Source: DZBG01 sp049241565 (lineage in GTDB: Bacteria; Bdellovibrionota; Bacteriovoracia; Bacteriovoracales; Bacteriovoracaceae). From it: a stretch of DNA of 64,000 nt. The translations under genes were made by a program, and so were the position numbers. The stretch covers positions 71,680-135,679 of the forward strand of contig JBMLQL010000009.1 of the NCBI GenBank assembly GCA_049241565.1. The letters are read 5' to 3'. Below are positions 17,388 to 24,663 of the stretch, piece after piece. The number at the start of each line of letters is the position of its first letter. Position 1 is the stretch's first letter. The notes below the pieces were generated by a model that saw nothing but the letters and a program-made list of their open reading frames with translations, did no database searches and was not told the DNA's origin.

Positions 17388-17411
17388 AGACTTAGGTACC
17401 CCTATTGGCAA
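17383..17411 (-). promoter_or_regulatory. Putative promoter for the nucleoside phosphorylase operon, overlapping the divergent one
   Basis: On the minus strand TTGCCA (17411-17406) and TATGAT (17388-17383) are 17 bases apart. The arrangement mirrors the plus-strand promoter: the two -35 elements form a perfect 7-bp inverted repeat TTGCCAA/TTGGCAA and the two -10 elements share five bases. Leader to the ATG at 17333 would be about 43 bases. Confidence 0.6.
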
Positions 17412-17424
17412 TGAAAGGTGAAAA

Positions 17425-17829
17425 ATGAAGAAGTTCTTATCTTTAATATTAGTTTTGCAAATACTTGTTCCCTCTCTCGCGCTCGCGCAATCAGAGGATG
17501 AATTTGTAAAATCCACTCAGCAAGATATTCTTATTGTGGCCGGTGCAGGGGTGGCAGGAGCTGTCATTGGACTCTCGACCTTGTCGTTTACAAAACAACC
17601 AAGCAAACATCTTTCGAATATCTGGACAGGTGCAGCAATAGGTGTGATCGCCGGTGTTATTTTTGTTGTTTATGATAACGCAACGAGAAATCACGAGCAT
17701 CTTACAACTCAGATCGATGGAAAATCATTTGAGACAGCGGCCAGAAAACATTGGCATGATGAAAAATTTAGCCTCAATCTGACATCTCAAAGCTCGAATT
17801 CAGTTCCAGTTTGGCACCAAGAATTTTAA
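17425..17829 (+). CDS. Small membrane protein with signal sequence, function unknown
   Basis: This 134-residue protein has an N-terminal signal sequence (1-21, ending Leu-Ala-Leu-Ala) and two hydrophobic Gly/Ala-rich helices (about 34-54 and 65-84). A polar, His-containing C-terminal tail of about 45 residues follows. No family is recognised. The ribosome binding site GAAAGGTG precedes the ATG. It is divergent from the nucleoside phosphorylase operon and 91 bases upstream of the nucleoside transporter gene, so a role in nucleoside uptake or envelope function is possible but unproven. Confidence 0.6.
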   Translation: MKKFLSLILVLQILVPSLALAQSEDEFVKSTQQDILIVAGAGVAGAVIGLSTLSFTKQPSKHLSNIWTGAAIGVIAGVIFVVYDNATRNHEHLTTQIDGKSFETAARKHWHDEKFSLNLTSQSSNSVPVWHQEF

Positions 17830-17848
17830 TAAAATCCGAGACTTTTGC

Positions 17849-17877
17849 TTGCATCGGCTTTCTTGAAAAGTTATAAC
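17849..17877 (+). promoter_or_regulatory. Possible promoter for the nucleoside transporter
   Basis: TTGCAT (17849-17854) and TATAAC (17872-17877) are 17 bases apart in the gap before nupC. The -10 matches five of six positions, but the -35 only three of six, so this is a weak prediction. Confidence 0.35.
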
Positions 17878-17920
17878 CCAGACTCATAACGTCTAATACT
17901 TTTCCTTAAAGGATGGCCAG

Positions 17921-19135
17921 ATGGAACAGCTTATTTCCCTGTTGGGACTCTTTGTCTTTGTTGGATTTGCTTATGTTATAAGTGAGAACAAGAAGGCTAT
18001 TCAATGGAGAACGGTCATTACAGGAATTGTCCTGCAAATCGTATTCGGCTTAGTTATTTTAAAAACGGGATTCGGACGAGCGGTCTTTGCCTCGGCCAGT
18101 AATGCTTTTAACGCTATCCTTGGTTTCACTACTGAAGGATCAAAATTTCTTTTCGGAAGTCTTTCAAGCCCAGAAAACCTAGGTTTTATTTTTGCCACAA
18201 TGGTTCTTCCAACCATCATTTTTATGAGTGCTCTCATGTCTTTGATGTACCACTTAGGTATTATGCAAAAAGTGGTTGAAGTGATGGCCAAGGTCATGAT
18301 GAAGGTGATGAAAACTTCTGGAGCAGAATCACTGGCCGCTGCGGCCAATATTTTTGTGGGGCAAACTGAAGCTCCACTTGTGATTAAGCCTTATGTTGCT
18401 CAAATGACTAAATCTGAACTTATGTGTTTGATGACTGGAGGAATGGCCACTGTTGCAGGTGGAGTTCTTGCGGCTTATGTAGGTTTCGGAGTAGATGCTG
18501 GGCATTTACTTGCTGCGTCTGTGATGTCAGCTCCTGCGGCCCTTGTTTGCGCTAAACTCATGGTCCCAGAAACTGAAGAATCAGCAACGGCCGGAGTGGT
18601 GAAAGTAGATCTTCCTGTGATGGCGTCAAATGCTATTGATGCTGCTGCTCAAGGTGCTTCTGATGGACTTAAGCTTGCTGTAAATGTGGCAGCTATGCTT
18701 CTGGCCTTTATCGCTCTTATCGCTATGTTTAACGGAATGCTTGGTTACCTAGGTGGATTTGTAGGAATGCCTACGCTGAGCTTTGAGTATATTACCGGTA
18801 TTTTATTTGCCCCTGTGGCCTGGCTAATGGGATGTCCTTGGGCCGATTGTTTCATCGTAGGATCGATGCTTGGAAAGAAGCTCGTTCTTAACGAATTTGT
18901 GGCCTATCTTGACCTCACGGCCTCAACCGGAAAAATTTCTGAGCGTTCTTCTATCCTTACAACATATGCTCTTTGTGGTTTTTCAAATTTCTCATCCATC
19001 GCCATTCAACTTGGAGGGATTGGGACTATGGCCCCAGAGAAGCGCCCTGTGTTGGCCAAGTACGGAATGAAGGCCCTTATCGGCGGAACTTTGGCATGCT
19101 TCATGACAGCATGTATTGCCGGACTTTTTATTTGA
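17921..19135 (+). CDS. nupC: Concentrative nucleoside transporter (NupC/CNT family)
   Basis: This 404-residue polytopic membrane protein has the CNT layout: several N-terminal helices, then GQTEAPLVIKPYV (the nucleoside-binding re-entrant region), GGMATVAGGVLAAYV, and near the C-terminus ALCGFSNFSSIAIQLGGIG, another family signature. It imports nucleosides with H+ or Na+. It lies next to cytidine deaminase and both nucleoside phosphorylases, so the locus encodes import and breakdown of nucleosides, a sensible set for a bacterium feeding on prey nucleic acids. The start uses the ATG at 17921 after AAAGGATGG. Confidence 0.93.
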   Translation: MEQLISLLGLFVFVGFAYVISENKKAIQWRTVITGIVLQIVFGLVILKTGFGRAVFASASNAFNAILGFTTEGSKFLFGSLSSPENLGFIFATMVLPTIIFMSALMSLMYHLGIMQKVVEVMAKVMMKVMKTSGAESLAAAANIFVGQTEAPLVIKPYVAQMTKSELMCLMTGGMATVAGGVLAAYVGFGVDAGHLLAASVMSAPAALVCAKLMVPETEESATAGVVKVDLPVMASNAIDAAAQGASDGLKLAVNVAAMLLAFIALIAMFNGMLGYLGGFVGMPTLSFEYITGILFAPVAWLMGCPWADCFIVGSMLGKKLVLNEFVAYLDLTASTGKISERSSILTTYALCGFSNFSSIAIQLGGIGTMAPEKRPVLAKYGMKALIGGTLACFMTACIAGLFI

Positions 19136-19199
19136 GGTAATTCCTAGTATTCTAAGAAGGATTATAGTTTTAAGAATTTTTAGATATTAGGACATTCAA

Positions 19200-20771
19200 A
19201 TGAAAGAACTCGTGATCAATCAGACTCACCATGAGTCGCGTATTGCGCTGATTGAAAATGGGGAGATCCTAGACTTTCTTGTCGAAAGAAGTACTCCCCA
19301 TGCCTCTGCACCCATCGTTGGAAATATTTATCTCGGAAAAGTTTTAAGAGTGCTTCCCGGTATGCAATCGGCTTTCGTCGATATCGGTATGGAGCGTGCT
19401 GCTTTTCTTTATGTCGATGATGCCTATATCCCGACAATTGAAGAGCAGAGAACCATGGCCGAAAGAGTCTCTCAAACAGACAGCCCTAAAAGAATCGGCG
19501 AAGTGATTCCAGATGAACTTTCAACACTCACTGAAACAGTGGACATGAAATTTCGTCCGGACATTAAGATTCAAGACTTTTTGAAAGAGGGCGATGAGAT
19601 CGTTGTTCAAATTGCCAAAGAACCCATTTCAACTAAAGGTCCTCGTGTCACCCGCCATATTACTCTGGCCGGTCGTCATATTGTTTATATGCCATTTATT
19701 GAACATACAGGTGTCTCTCGCCGAATTGAATCTGAGGAGGAGAGGAAGCGCCTAAAAGACATTCTTGATACCATTCGCCCGGAGAGTGTCGGTGTTATTG
19801 CTCGAACAAATGCAGATGGGCAGAGTTATAAAATTTTAAAAAATGATTTCAACTCTTTAGTAAAAATCTGGAAAGATGTTCAAAAGAAATTAGAGAAAGC
19901 TAAAGCGCCGACTCCTCTTCATGAAGATCTTTCTTTTATTCAGCGAGCTCTTCGCGATATTACTGATGAGGATGTGGATCAAATTGTGGTTGATTCAAAA
20001 TCTGCAGCGAAACAAGTCGAGAAATTTATTGAAAAATATATTCCTCATCATCAAGCTAAGATTAAATTCTATGATGCTGAGACACCTCTGTTTGAACACT
20101 ATGGTATTGATATTGAGATCGAGCGAGCTCTCTCAAATCAGGTGTTCTTAAAGTCTGGTGGATCAATTAATGTGGATCAGACTGAAGCCTTAGTTTCTAT
20201 TGATGTGAATACCGGAAAATTCGTAGGAAAGAAAACTCTTGAAGATACAATTCTAAAAACCAACCTTGAAGCTGTTAAAGAAATTTCTTACCAACTTCGT
20301 TTAAGAAATTGTGGTGGGATCATCATTATCGATTTTATAGATATGGAAAAAGAAGAGCACAGACAAAGTGTTTACTCAGCTCTTCTTGAGGCCCTCAAGA
20401 AAGATCGCGCTAAAACTAATGTTCTTCCTATCTCAGGTCTTGGCCTGGTGGAGATGACTCGTAAGCGCACAAGAGATACTCTTATTCGTACTATGTGTGA
20501 GCCTTGTCCATACTGTGAAGGTGTGGGGCGTGTGAAATCTATGGAGACGGTTTGTTTTGAAGCGATACGTGATATTCATAAAGCGATGAGAAAAACTCAG
20601 AGCGGAAAAATCACGGTTTTTGCTCATCCAGAAGTCTGCGCCAAATTAACGAGTGAAGATTTCGGTGTGCAGGACATGATTGAAGAGGCTTATAATAAAA
20701 CTCTTCTAATACGTGCTGATAATAATTATCATATCGAGCAATACGAGCTTTATATACATGAGGAAGACTAA
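19200..20771 (+). CDS. rng: Ribonuclease E/G family endoribonuclease
   Basis: This 523-residue protein has an S1 RNA-binding region near the N-terminus (about 38-125, GNIYLGKVLRVLPGMQSAF) and the RNase E/G catalytic core. The DNase-I-like subdomain has VSIDVNTGKFVGKK and IIIIDFIDME, which hold the two metal-binding Asp residues. A zinc-link motif, CEPCPYCEGVG, follows at about residue 435. There is no long disordered C-terminal scaffold, so it is RNase G-like in length. It would process rRNA and mRNA. No good ribosome binding site is visible. It converges on and overlaps the next gene by 4 bases. Confidence 0.92.
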   Translation: MKELVINQTHHESRIALIENGEILDFLVERSTPHASAPIVGNIYLGKVLRVLPGMQSAFVDIGMERAAFLYVDDAYIPTIEEQRTMAERVSQTDSPKRIGEVIPDELSTLTETVDMKFRPDIKIQDFLKEGDEIVVQIAKEPISTKGPRVTRHITLAGRHIVYMPFIEHTGVSRRIESEEERKRLKDILDTIRPESVGVIARTNADGQSYKILKNDFNSLVKIWKDVQKKLEKAKAPTPLHEDLSFIQRALRDITDEDVDQIVVDSKSAAKQVEKFIEKYIPHHQAKIKFYDAETPLFEHYGIDIEIERALSNQVFLKSGGSINVDQTEALVSIDVNTGKFVGKKTLEDTILKTNLEAVKEISYQLRLRNCGGIIIIDFIDMEKEEHRQSVYSALLEALKKDRAKTNVLPISGLGLVEMTRKRTRDTLIRTMCEPCPYCEGVGRVKSMETVCFEAIRDIHKAMRKTQSGKITVFAHPEVCAKLTSEDFGVQDMIEEAYNKTLLIRADNNYHIEQYELYIHEED

Positions 20772-22138
20772 GATTTTTTCATCTTCTCCAAGGCTTTGAC
20801 GACTTTTCTGAAATTCACGAAATCAAATCGTGTCTGGCAGCGCAGAAGATAGTCTTGGAGATGCGGCTCGTCCTCTTCTAGGAAATAGTAAGCAAAATCA
20901 TTAGCGATGATAAAAAGAGCGGCGAGAGGGGAAATACGATCTGCCTTCAGCCCGTACGGAAAGCCGCTGCCATCTGGAAGTTCGTGCTGTTGAATAGCAA
21001 GAACATCAGTTTCAGGTGGGGCCGATGAAAAATATTTTTTTAAAAGCTCTGCACTCTCTTTGGGGTGATTTAAAAAAAGTCTTGTCTCCTCACTGGTGAG
21101 CTTATCTTTAACTTCATTGTAATGATGAAGAGATTGAAGCTTTAAGAGATGAGGTCTAACCGCCAAGGTAATATCGCAAATAACTGCAGCGAAAACGAGC
21201 TTATCAATTGTTATTCTCGAGTTCCATTCTAAGTGCTTGGCCATCGAGCAAGCGATCAGAGAAGTGACATTAATTTTTTGTGTGTAAAAAGCGAGCTCAG
21301 ATTGTTGAGACTTAAGCTGAGTAAGTAGAGGTCCAACATTTTCGTCTCTTTCAACAAGAGTTTTTATTTTATCTATCGCTTGCTCAACTGAGTGTTGAAA
21401 GTCTTGATCTATGTGGACTTCAGAACCAATGCGAAGAATTTTTTGCTCGAATTTCTTTTGAGGTGATTCGCTGGCCCCGCGGAGAACAAATCTAAAATTA
21501 TTTGTCTTTAAAAAAATGTTAATCTGTTTTTGTATCTGATCAATAACCCAGTTTGCAGTCTCGCGTTTCAGATAAAGAAATTTCACCCCACGATCAATGT
21601 ATTTTTTCAGATCGAGAGTCTGAGTTTCATCTTCCTCCTGAAAAAGTTGGATGAATTTATCACCAATTTTGATATAAAGATTTTTGTTAATCCCGTCTAG
21701 AATCGCCAAAAAATTAACATCAACTCTGCAATATTCAGTTGTATTTTCGTAAGGAGTTCCCGAAAAAAGAGTCTTCGCTGCTTCAACTAAATCCACTGGA
21801 ATTCTAGGTTCATCCATCAGCTTAATTTGGGGAGTGGGCCTTAATAGTTTGACTGCCTCTTCACGTACTTTATCAATAAGTACTATTACCTGAACTTCGT
21901 TTGATTTCTCGTGGACGTAAGATACAAAATCTTCAAGAAGGTAAGCGTGAGGATTATAATCGTAAATAATCATCGCTGGTTTTTCACCCACGTTACGTAA
22001 ATAATCCAAAGCCGATTCTTCTGATTCGAGCTCAGTGACATCCAGGAAAAGTTTAGTCTCTAGCACGAACTTTAGAATCCCTCTCATATAGGGGTTTGCA
22101 GAGACTACAAGTAAGGGGAGTTTTAGTTCCTTCGACAT
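20768..22138 (-). CDS. Receiver-like plus degenerate HD-GYP domain protein
   Basis: This is a 456-residue protein. Residues 1-125 look like a response-regulator receiver: LPLLVVSAN, then MIIYDYNP with one Asp in the phosphoacceptor region. A middle region (about 130-250) is unrecognised. The C-terminal part (about 270-440) follows the HD-GYP pattern but has lost key residues: the HD pair reads VICDITLA, HHE reads QHE, and GYP reads GFP (QQHELPDGSGFPYGL). A cyclic-di-GMP phosphodiesterase activity is thus doubtful; a sensor or protein-binding role is more likely. I prefer the ATG at 22138 over an in-frame TTG 18 bases upstream, because TATAAT sits 6 bases before that ATG, suggesting a leaderless message. 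Confidence 0.65.
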   Translation of the reverse strand: MSKELKLPLLVVSANPYMRGILKFVLETKLFLDVTELESEESALDYLRNVGEKPAMIIYDYNPHAYLLEDFVSYVHEKSNEVQVIVLIDKVREEAVKLLRPTPQIKLMDEPRIPVDLVEAAKTLFSGTPYENTTEYCRVDVNFLAILDGINKNLYIKIGDKFIQLFQEEDETQTLDLKKYIDRGVKFLYLKRETANWVIDQIQKQINIFLKTNNFRFVLRGASESPQKKFEQKILRIGSEVHIDQDFQHSVEQAIDKIKTLVERDENVGPLLTQLKSQQSELAFYTQKINVTSLIACSMAKHLEWNSRITIDKLVFAAVICDITLAVRPHLLKLQSLHHYNEVKDKLTSEETRLFLNHPKESAELLKKYFSSAPPETDVLAIQQHELPDGSGFPYGLKADRISPLAALFIIANDFAYYFLEEDEPHLQDYLLRCQTRFDFVNFRKVVKALEKMKKS

Positions 22139-22144
22139 CCATTT

Positions 22145-22150
22145 ATTATA
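22145..22150 (-). promoter_or_regulatory. -10 element predicting a leaderless mRNA for the receiver/HD-GYP-like gene
   Basis: On the minus strand a perfect TATAAT is followed by six bases and then the ATG at 22138. Transcription starting 7 bases after the hexamer would begin at the A of the start codon. There is no ribosome binding site. The -35 region is not recognisable, so confidence is moderate. Confidence 0.4.
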
Positions 22151-22200
22151 GTTCAATCTGGTTCTTGCTTACTATGGTATTTGGTATTTTTGCTAAGCAA

Positions 22201-22229
22201 TTGAAATGAGATACTTTGTTGCATAGCAT
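22201..22229 (+). promoter_or_regulatory. Putative promoter of the S6-S18 operon
   Basis: TTGAAA (22201-22206) and TAGCAT (22224-22229) are 17 bases apart, matching consensus at five and four positions. Transcription would start near 22236 and give a leader of about 136 bases. Confidence 0.45.
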
Positions 22230-22235
22230 TAGCAG

Positions 22236-22371
22236 GGAAGGGAATCTTATACTTCTGGCCGAACTCCCACACAGTGTGCTAACTTCCCGAGGACATTCAT
22301 TTTTAACATATTTCATACTCGCTCACCGGCAATAAGGCAGGGTGGGCTTAATATATAACCCTGGAGGAAAT
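22236..22371 (+). promoter_or_regulatory. Structured mRNA leader of the S6-S18 gene, candidate autoregulatory site
   Basis: Just before the ribosome binding site, GCTCACC (22321-22327) pairs fully with GGTGGGC (22341-22347) around a 13-base loop that begins directly after an ACCGG. A second possible pairing joins GGGAAG (22235-22240) and CTTCCC (22283-22288), enclosing a CCG at 22259-22261 and a small CACA/TGTG hairpin. In many bacteria the S6:S18 complex binds its own mRNA leader through a CCG in a bulge next to a hairpin (the known S6:S18 complex-binding motif). CCG occurs in both elements here, so this leader is a reasonable candidate; I cannot decide which element would bind. Confidence 0.45.
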
Positions 22372-22998
22372 ATGATCTACGAAGCTGCGTACATCGTACG
22401 CGCTGATGCTGCTGAAGAAGCGGTAACAGCAATCAAAAATTCCGTAAACGAAACTCTTAAGGAGTTCGGAGCGGAAGTTCTCGTTAACGATTCATGGGGT
22501 GTAAAATCTTTTGCTCAACCAACAGAAACTGGTTTGAAAAAAGGTGCTTACCACTACGTGATGTACAAGTCGAACGGTACAGTAAATGCTGAGCTTGAAC
22601 GTAAGTTTGGTATTAACGAGTACGTTCTACGTTTTCTAGTTATCAAACTTGGTGACGACAAAAAACAAGCTGACATCGTTAAAAACTACAAAAACCCGAA
22701 TCATGCAAAAGCGGTTGATGCTAGTGCAGAAGATGAAGAAGGTGGATTTGGTGGCGGCGGCGATAAAGAAAAACGTATGCACTCTAAAAAGAGATCATGT
22801 TATTTCTCAGCTACTAAAACTCAGCCAGACTGGAAAGATCCAAAATCTTATTCATGGCTAGTAAATGAGTTCGGAAAAATTTCTGCTGCTCGCGTAACTG
22901 GTTTAACACCGAAGTTCCAACGTTCAGCGAACGCTGCTATTAAGCGCGGTCGTAATATGGGTCTTATCAGCTATATCTCTAACGAGATCGCTTACTAA
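22372..22998 (+). CDS. rpsF-rpsR: Ribosomal protein S6-S18 fusion protein
   Basis: One uninterrupted 208-residue frame contains two ribosomal proteins. Residues 1-100 are bS6: MIYEAAYIVRAD, then DSWGVKSFAQPTETGLKKG and YVLRFLVIKL. A linker follows (about 105-135; acidic, then GGFGGGG, then basic). Residues 136-208 are bS18: KKRSCYFSATK, then GKISAARVTGLTPKFQRSA and AAIKRGRNMGLISYI. S6 and S18 bind each other on the 30S platform, so a fusion is structurally plausible. The start is the ATG at 22372 behind GGAGG; an in-frame ATG at residue 136 could allow separate S18 initiation. It heads an operon with a DUF2232-like protein and L9, the usual rpsF-rpsR-rplI order. Confidence 0.9.
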   Translation: MIYEAAYIVRADAAEEAVTAIKNSVNETLKEFGAEVLVNDSWGVKSFAQPTETGLKKGAYHYVMYKSNGTVNAELERKFGINEYVLRFLVIKLGDDKKQADIVKNYKNPNHAKAVDASAEDEEGGFGGGGDKEKRMHSKKRSCYFSATKTQPDWKDPKSYSWLVNEFGKISAARVTGLTPKFQRSANAAIKRGRNMGLISYISNEIAY

Positions 22999-23018
22999 GA
23001 TTATAAGCTAAGGAACTC

Positions 23019-23996
23019 ATGAGCGCGGATGTAATGCCAAACCCACAATTAAGCTTTGGACGCCTGGCCTTGTTAGGCCTGTCTTCTGTCGTTTTGTCGG
23101 CAAGTTTCATTATGTCTATCTTCGCTCCATTTCCAATCGCTCTGGCCGTTATTATGTACGGCCGCTTGAGGGGTTATGCGATCGGAGCTCTTGGGGCCAT
23201 GGTTTGTTTTGTCTTAGCAAGTCTGCTTTTTAAAGACTTAGTTCTTTTTGGGTTTTATCTTTGTGTCCTTCTATTTGGTTTTGGCATAGCTGAAATTGTT
23301 CAACGCGGAATAAGACCAGTTCGCGGATTAGTTATCTTCGGGCTGTTGTTTTTAACTGTGATAAGTAGTCTTGGTGGATTTTTTCTGAAATCTCAGAATC
23401 TCTCAGCCGAGCAGTACATTGTTCAACAAATAGAGCAGAGTAGTGACAAGTTAGAGGAACAGAAAAAACTGATAAAACAGAGTGAATCGACAGATATTGA
23501 GGCCTTGACTCTTCTTGATAATCCTAAGCTTCTCGCCAAGGAACTCATCAAGACTTTTCCGGGATACATCTTTATCGCTATGTTTATTATGCTTTGGTTT
23601 AATATGTTTATGGTTCTCAAAAGTAGGAGACTACTTTTTGCAGGAAACGATTATCCTCATTCTGAGCATGATCTTCTCCGCTTTCAAGTTCCCTTTGCGT
23701 GGATTTCACTTCTTGTTGTAGGCCTTGTGCTTGCGACTTGGGGACAAGATTTAGGACAACTTTGGTACGAAGATGCAGGAATGAACATTATTAAATGTCT
23801 CGGACTGTTTTATTTCTTCCAAGGGTTTGGAGTACTAAGTGATTTTTTAAGCTTTCTTGGGATCGTAGGGTTTTGGCGAAGCCTACTTGTGATGTCGATT
23901 ATTTTTCTCGGCTCAACAGTTGTGGCCATGGCAGGACTCTTAGATAATTGGTTCGAATTTAGAAAGTATTTTGTAAAAAAAACGAAAATTGATTAA
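23019..23996 (+). CDS. DUF2232/YybS-like integral membrane protein
   Basis: This 325-residue protein has about eight hydrophobic segments: three to four in residues 15-120, one near 185-205, and three in the last 120 residues. A short helical soluble part rich in Glu/Lys lies between (about 125-165). Its position between S18 and L9 matches the DUF2232 (YybS-like) membrane proteins found in this ribosomal operon in many bacteria, and the N-terminal FGRLALLGLSS and APFPIALAVIMYGRL fit that family. Function unknown. Ribosome binding site AAGGAA; 20 bases after the S6-S18 stop and 13 bases before rplI. Confidence 0.75.
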   Translation: MSADVMPNPQLSFGRLALLGLSSVVLSASFIMSIFAPFPIALAVIMYGRLRGYAIGALGAMVCFVLASLLFKDLVLFGFYLCVLLFGFGIAEIVQRGIRPVRGLVIFGLLFLTVISSLGGFFLKSQNLSAEQYIVQQIEQSSDKLEEQKKLIKQSESTDIEALTLLDNPKLLAKELIKTFPGYIFIAMFIMLWFNMFMVLKSRRLLFAGNDYPHSEHDLLRFQVPFAWISLLVVGLVLATWGQDLGQLWYEDAGMNIIKCLGLFYFFQGFGVLSDFLSFLGIVGFWRSLLVMSIIFLGSTVVAMAGLLDNWFEFRKYFVKKTKID

Positions 23997-24009
23997 TTAG
24001 GAGATATTT

Positions 24010-24588
24010 ATGAAAGTTATCCTTATTGAGAAAGTGAAGGCACTAGGAAATATTGGCGAAATCGTTAATGTTTCAGCTGGTTTTGCCCGTAACTATCTTG
24101 TACCAAGAAAATTTGCTCTAGTAGCAGATGAGAAAAGCACAAACGCGATCAAAGATAAGCAAAAAGCTCTAGCAAAAAAAGTTGCTGAAGAGAAAAATGC
24201 TGCTGAAGCGCAAAAGAAAAAAATCCATGGAACAACTATCGAACTTATTCGTAAGGTTGGATCAAATGGTAAGCTTTTTGGTGCTGTAACAAGTACTGAA
24301 ATTGCTAAGGAACTTGAGACTAAAGGTGTTTCAATTGAAAGACGTATGATCACAATTGAAGGATCAATCAAATCTCTTGGAACTTACGAGGTTAAAGCTA
24401 AATTCTTTAATGATGTTGTCGCTGAATTCAATGTTAAAGTTGGAATCGATGCAGCTCAGGCTGAGGAACTTAAACGTCTTCAGGCCGAAGCTCAAAAGCG
24501 CAACGCTGATAAGAAAAAAGCGAAAGCTGACGCTGAAGCTGCTGCGAAAGCACAAGCTGAAGCTGACGCCCTTGCATCTGCTGAATAA
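24010..24588 (+). CDS. rplI: 50S ribosomal protein L9 with C-terminal extension
   Basis: Residues 1-150 are standard bL9: MKVILIEKVKALGNIGEIV and SAGFARNYLVPRKFA form the N-terminal rRNA-binding domain, followed by the long helix and the C-terminal domain with GSNGKLFGAVTSTEIAKEL. The protein is 192 residues, about 40 longer than usual. The extra tail (about 150-192) is made almost only of Ala, Lys, Glu, Asp and Gln and is probably a highly charged helix. L9 binds 23S rRNA domain V and helps frame maintenance. TAGGAG precedes the ATG. Last gene of the ribosomal operon, ended by a strong terminator. Confidence 0.96.
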   Translation: MKVILIEKVKALGNIGEIVNVSAGFARNYLVPRKFALVADEKSTNAIKDKQKALAKKVAEEKNAAEAQKKKIHGTTIELIRKVGSNGKLFGAVTSTEIAKELETKGVSIERRMITIEGSIKSLGTYEVKAKFFNDVVAEFNVKVGIDAAQAEELKRLQAEAQKRNADKKKAKADAEAAAKAQAEADALASAE

Positions 24589-24610
24589 GAACAATCTGTT
24601 CATTCATAGA

Positions 24611-24649
24611 GGAGAAGACCTTCGGGTCTTCTCCTTTTTTTCTTTTTTT
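24611..24649 (+). terminator. Rho-independent terminator of the S6-S18/L9 operon
   Basis: GGAGAAGACC (24611-24620) and GGTCTTCTCC (24625-24634) form a perfect 10-bp stem closed by a TTCG tetraloop, followed by a long T-rich tract to about 24649. Confidence 0.95.
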
Positions 24650-24663
24650 ACAGATGAGGAAGA

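Noticed and set aside
18001..18348. Minus-strand open frame of 115 residues within nupC
   Set aside because: Antisense to conserved transmembrane coding sequence, with no start signal.
22372..22998. S6-S18 fusion as a simple assembly frameshift
   Set aside because: The linker is an open, codon-like Gly/Glu/Lys-rich stretch, there is no stop or overlap remnant between the parts, and both halves are full length. I keep it as a genuine frame, pending read-level confirmation.
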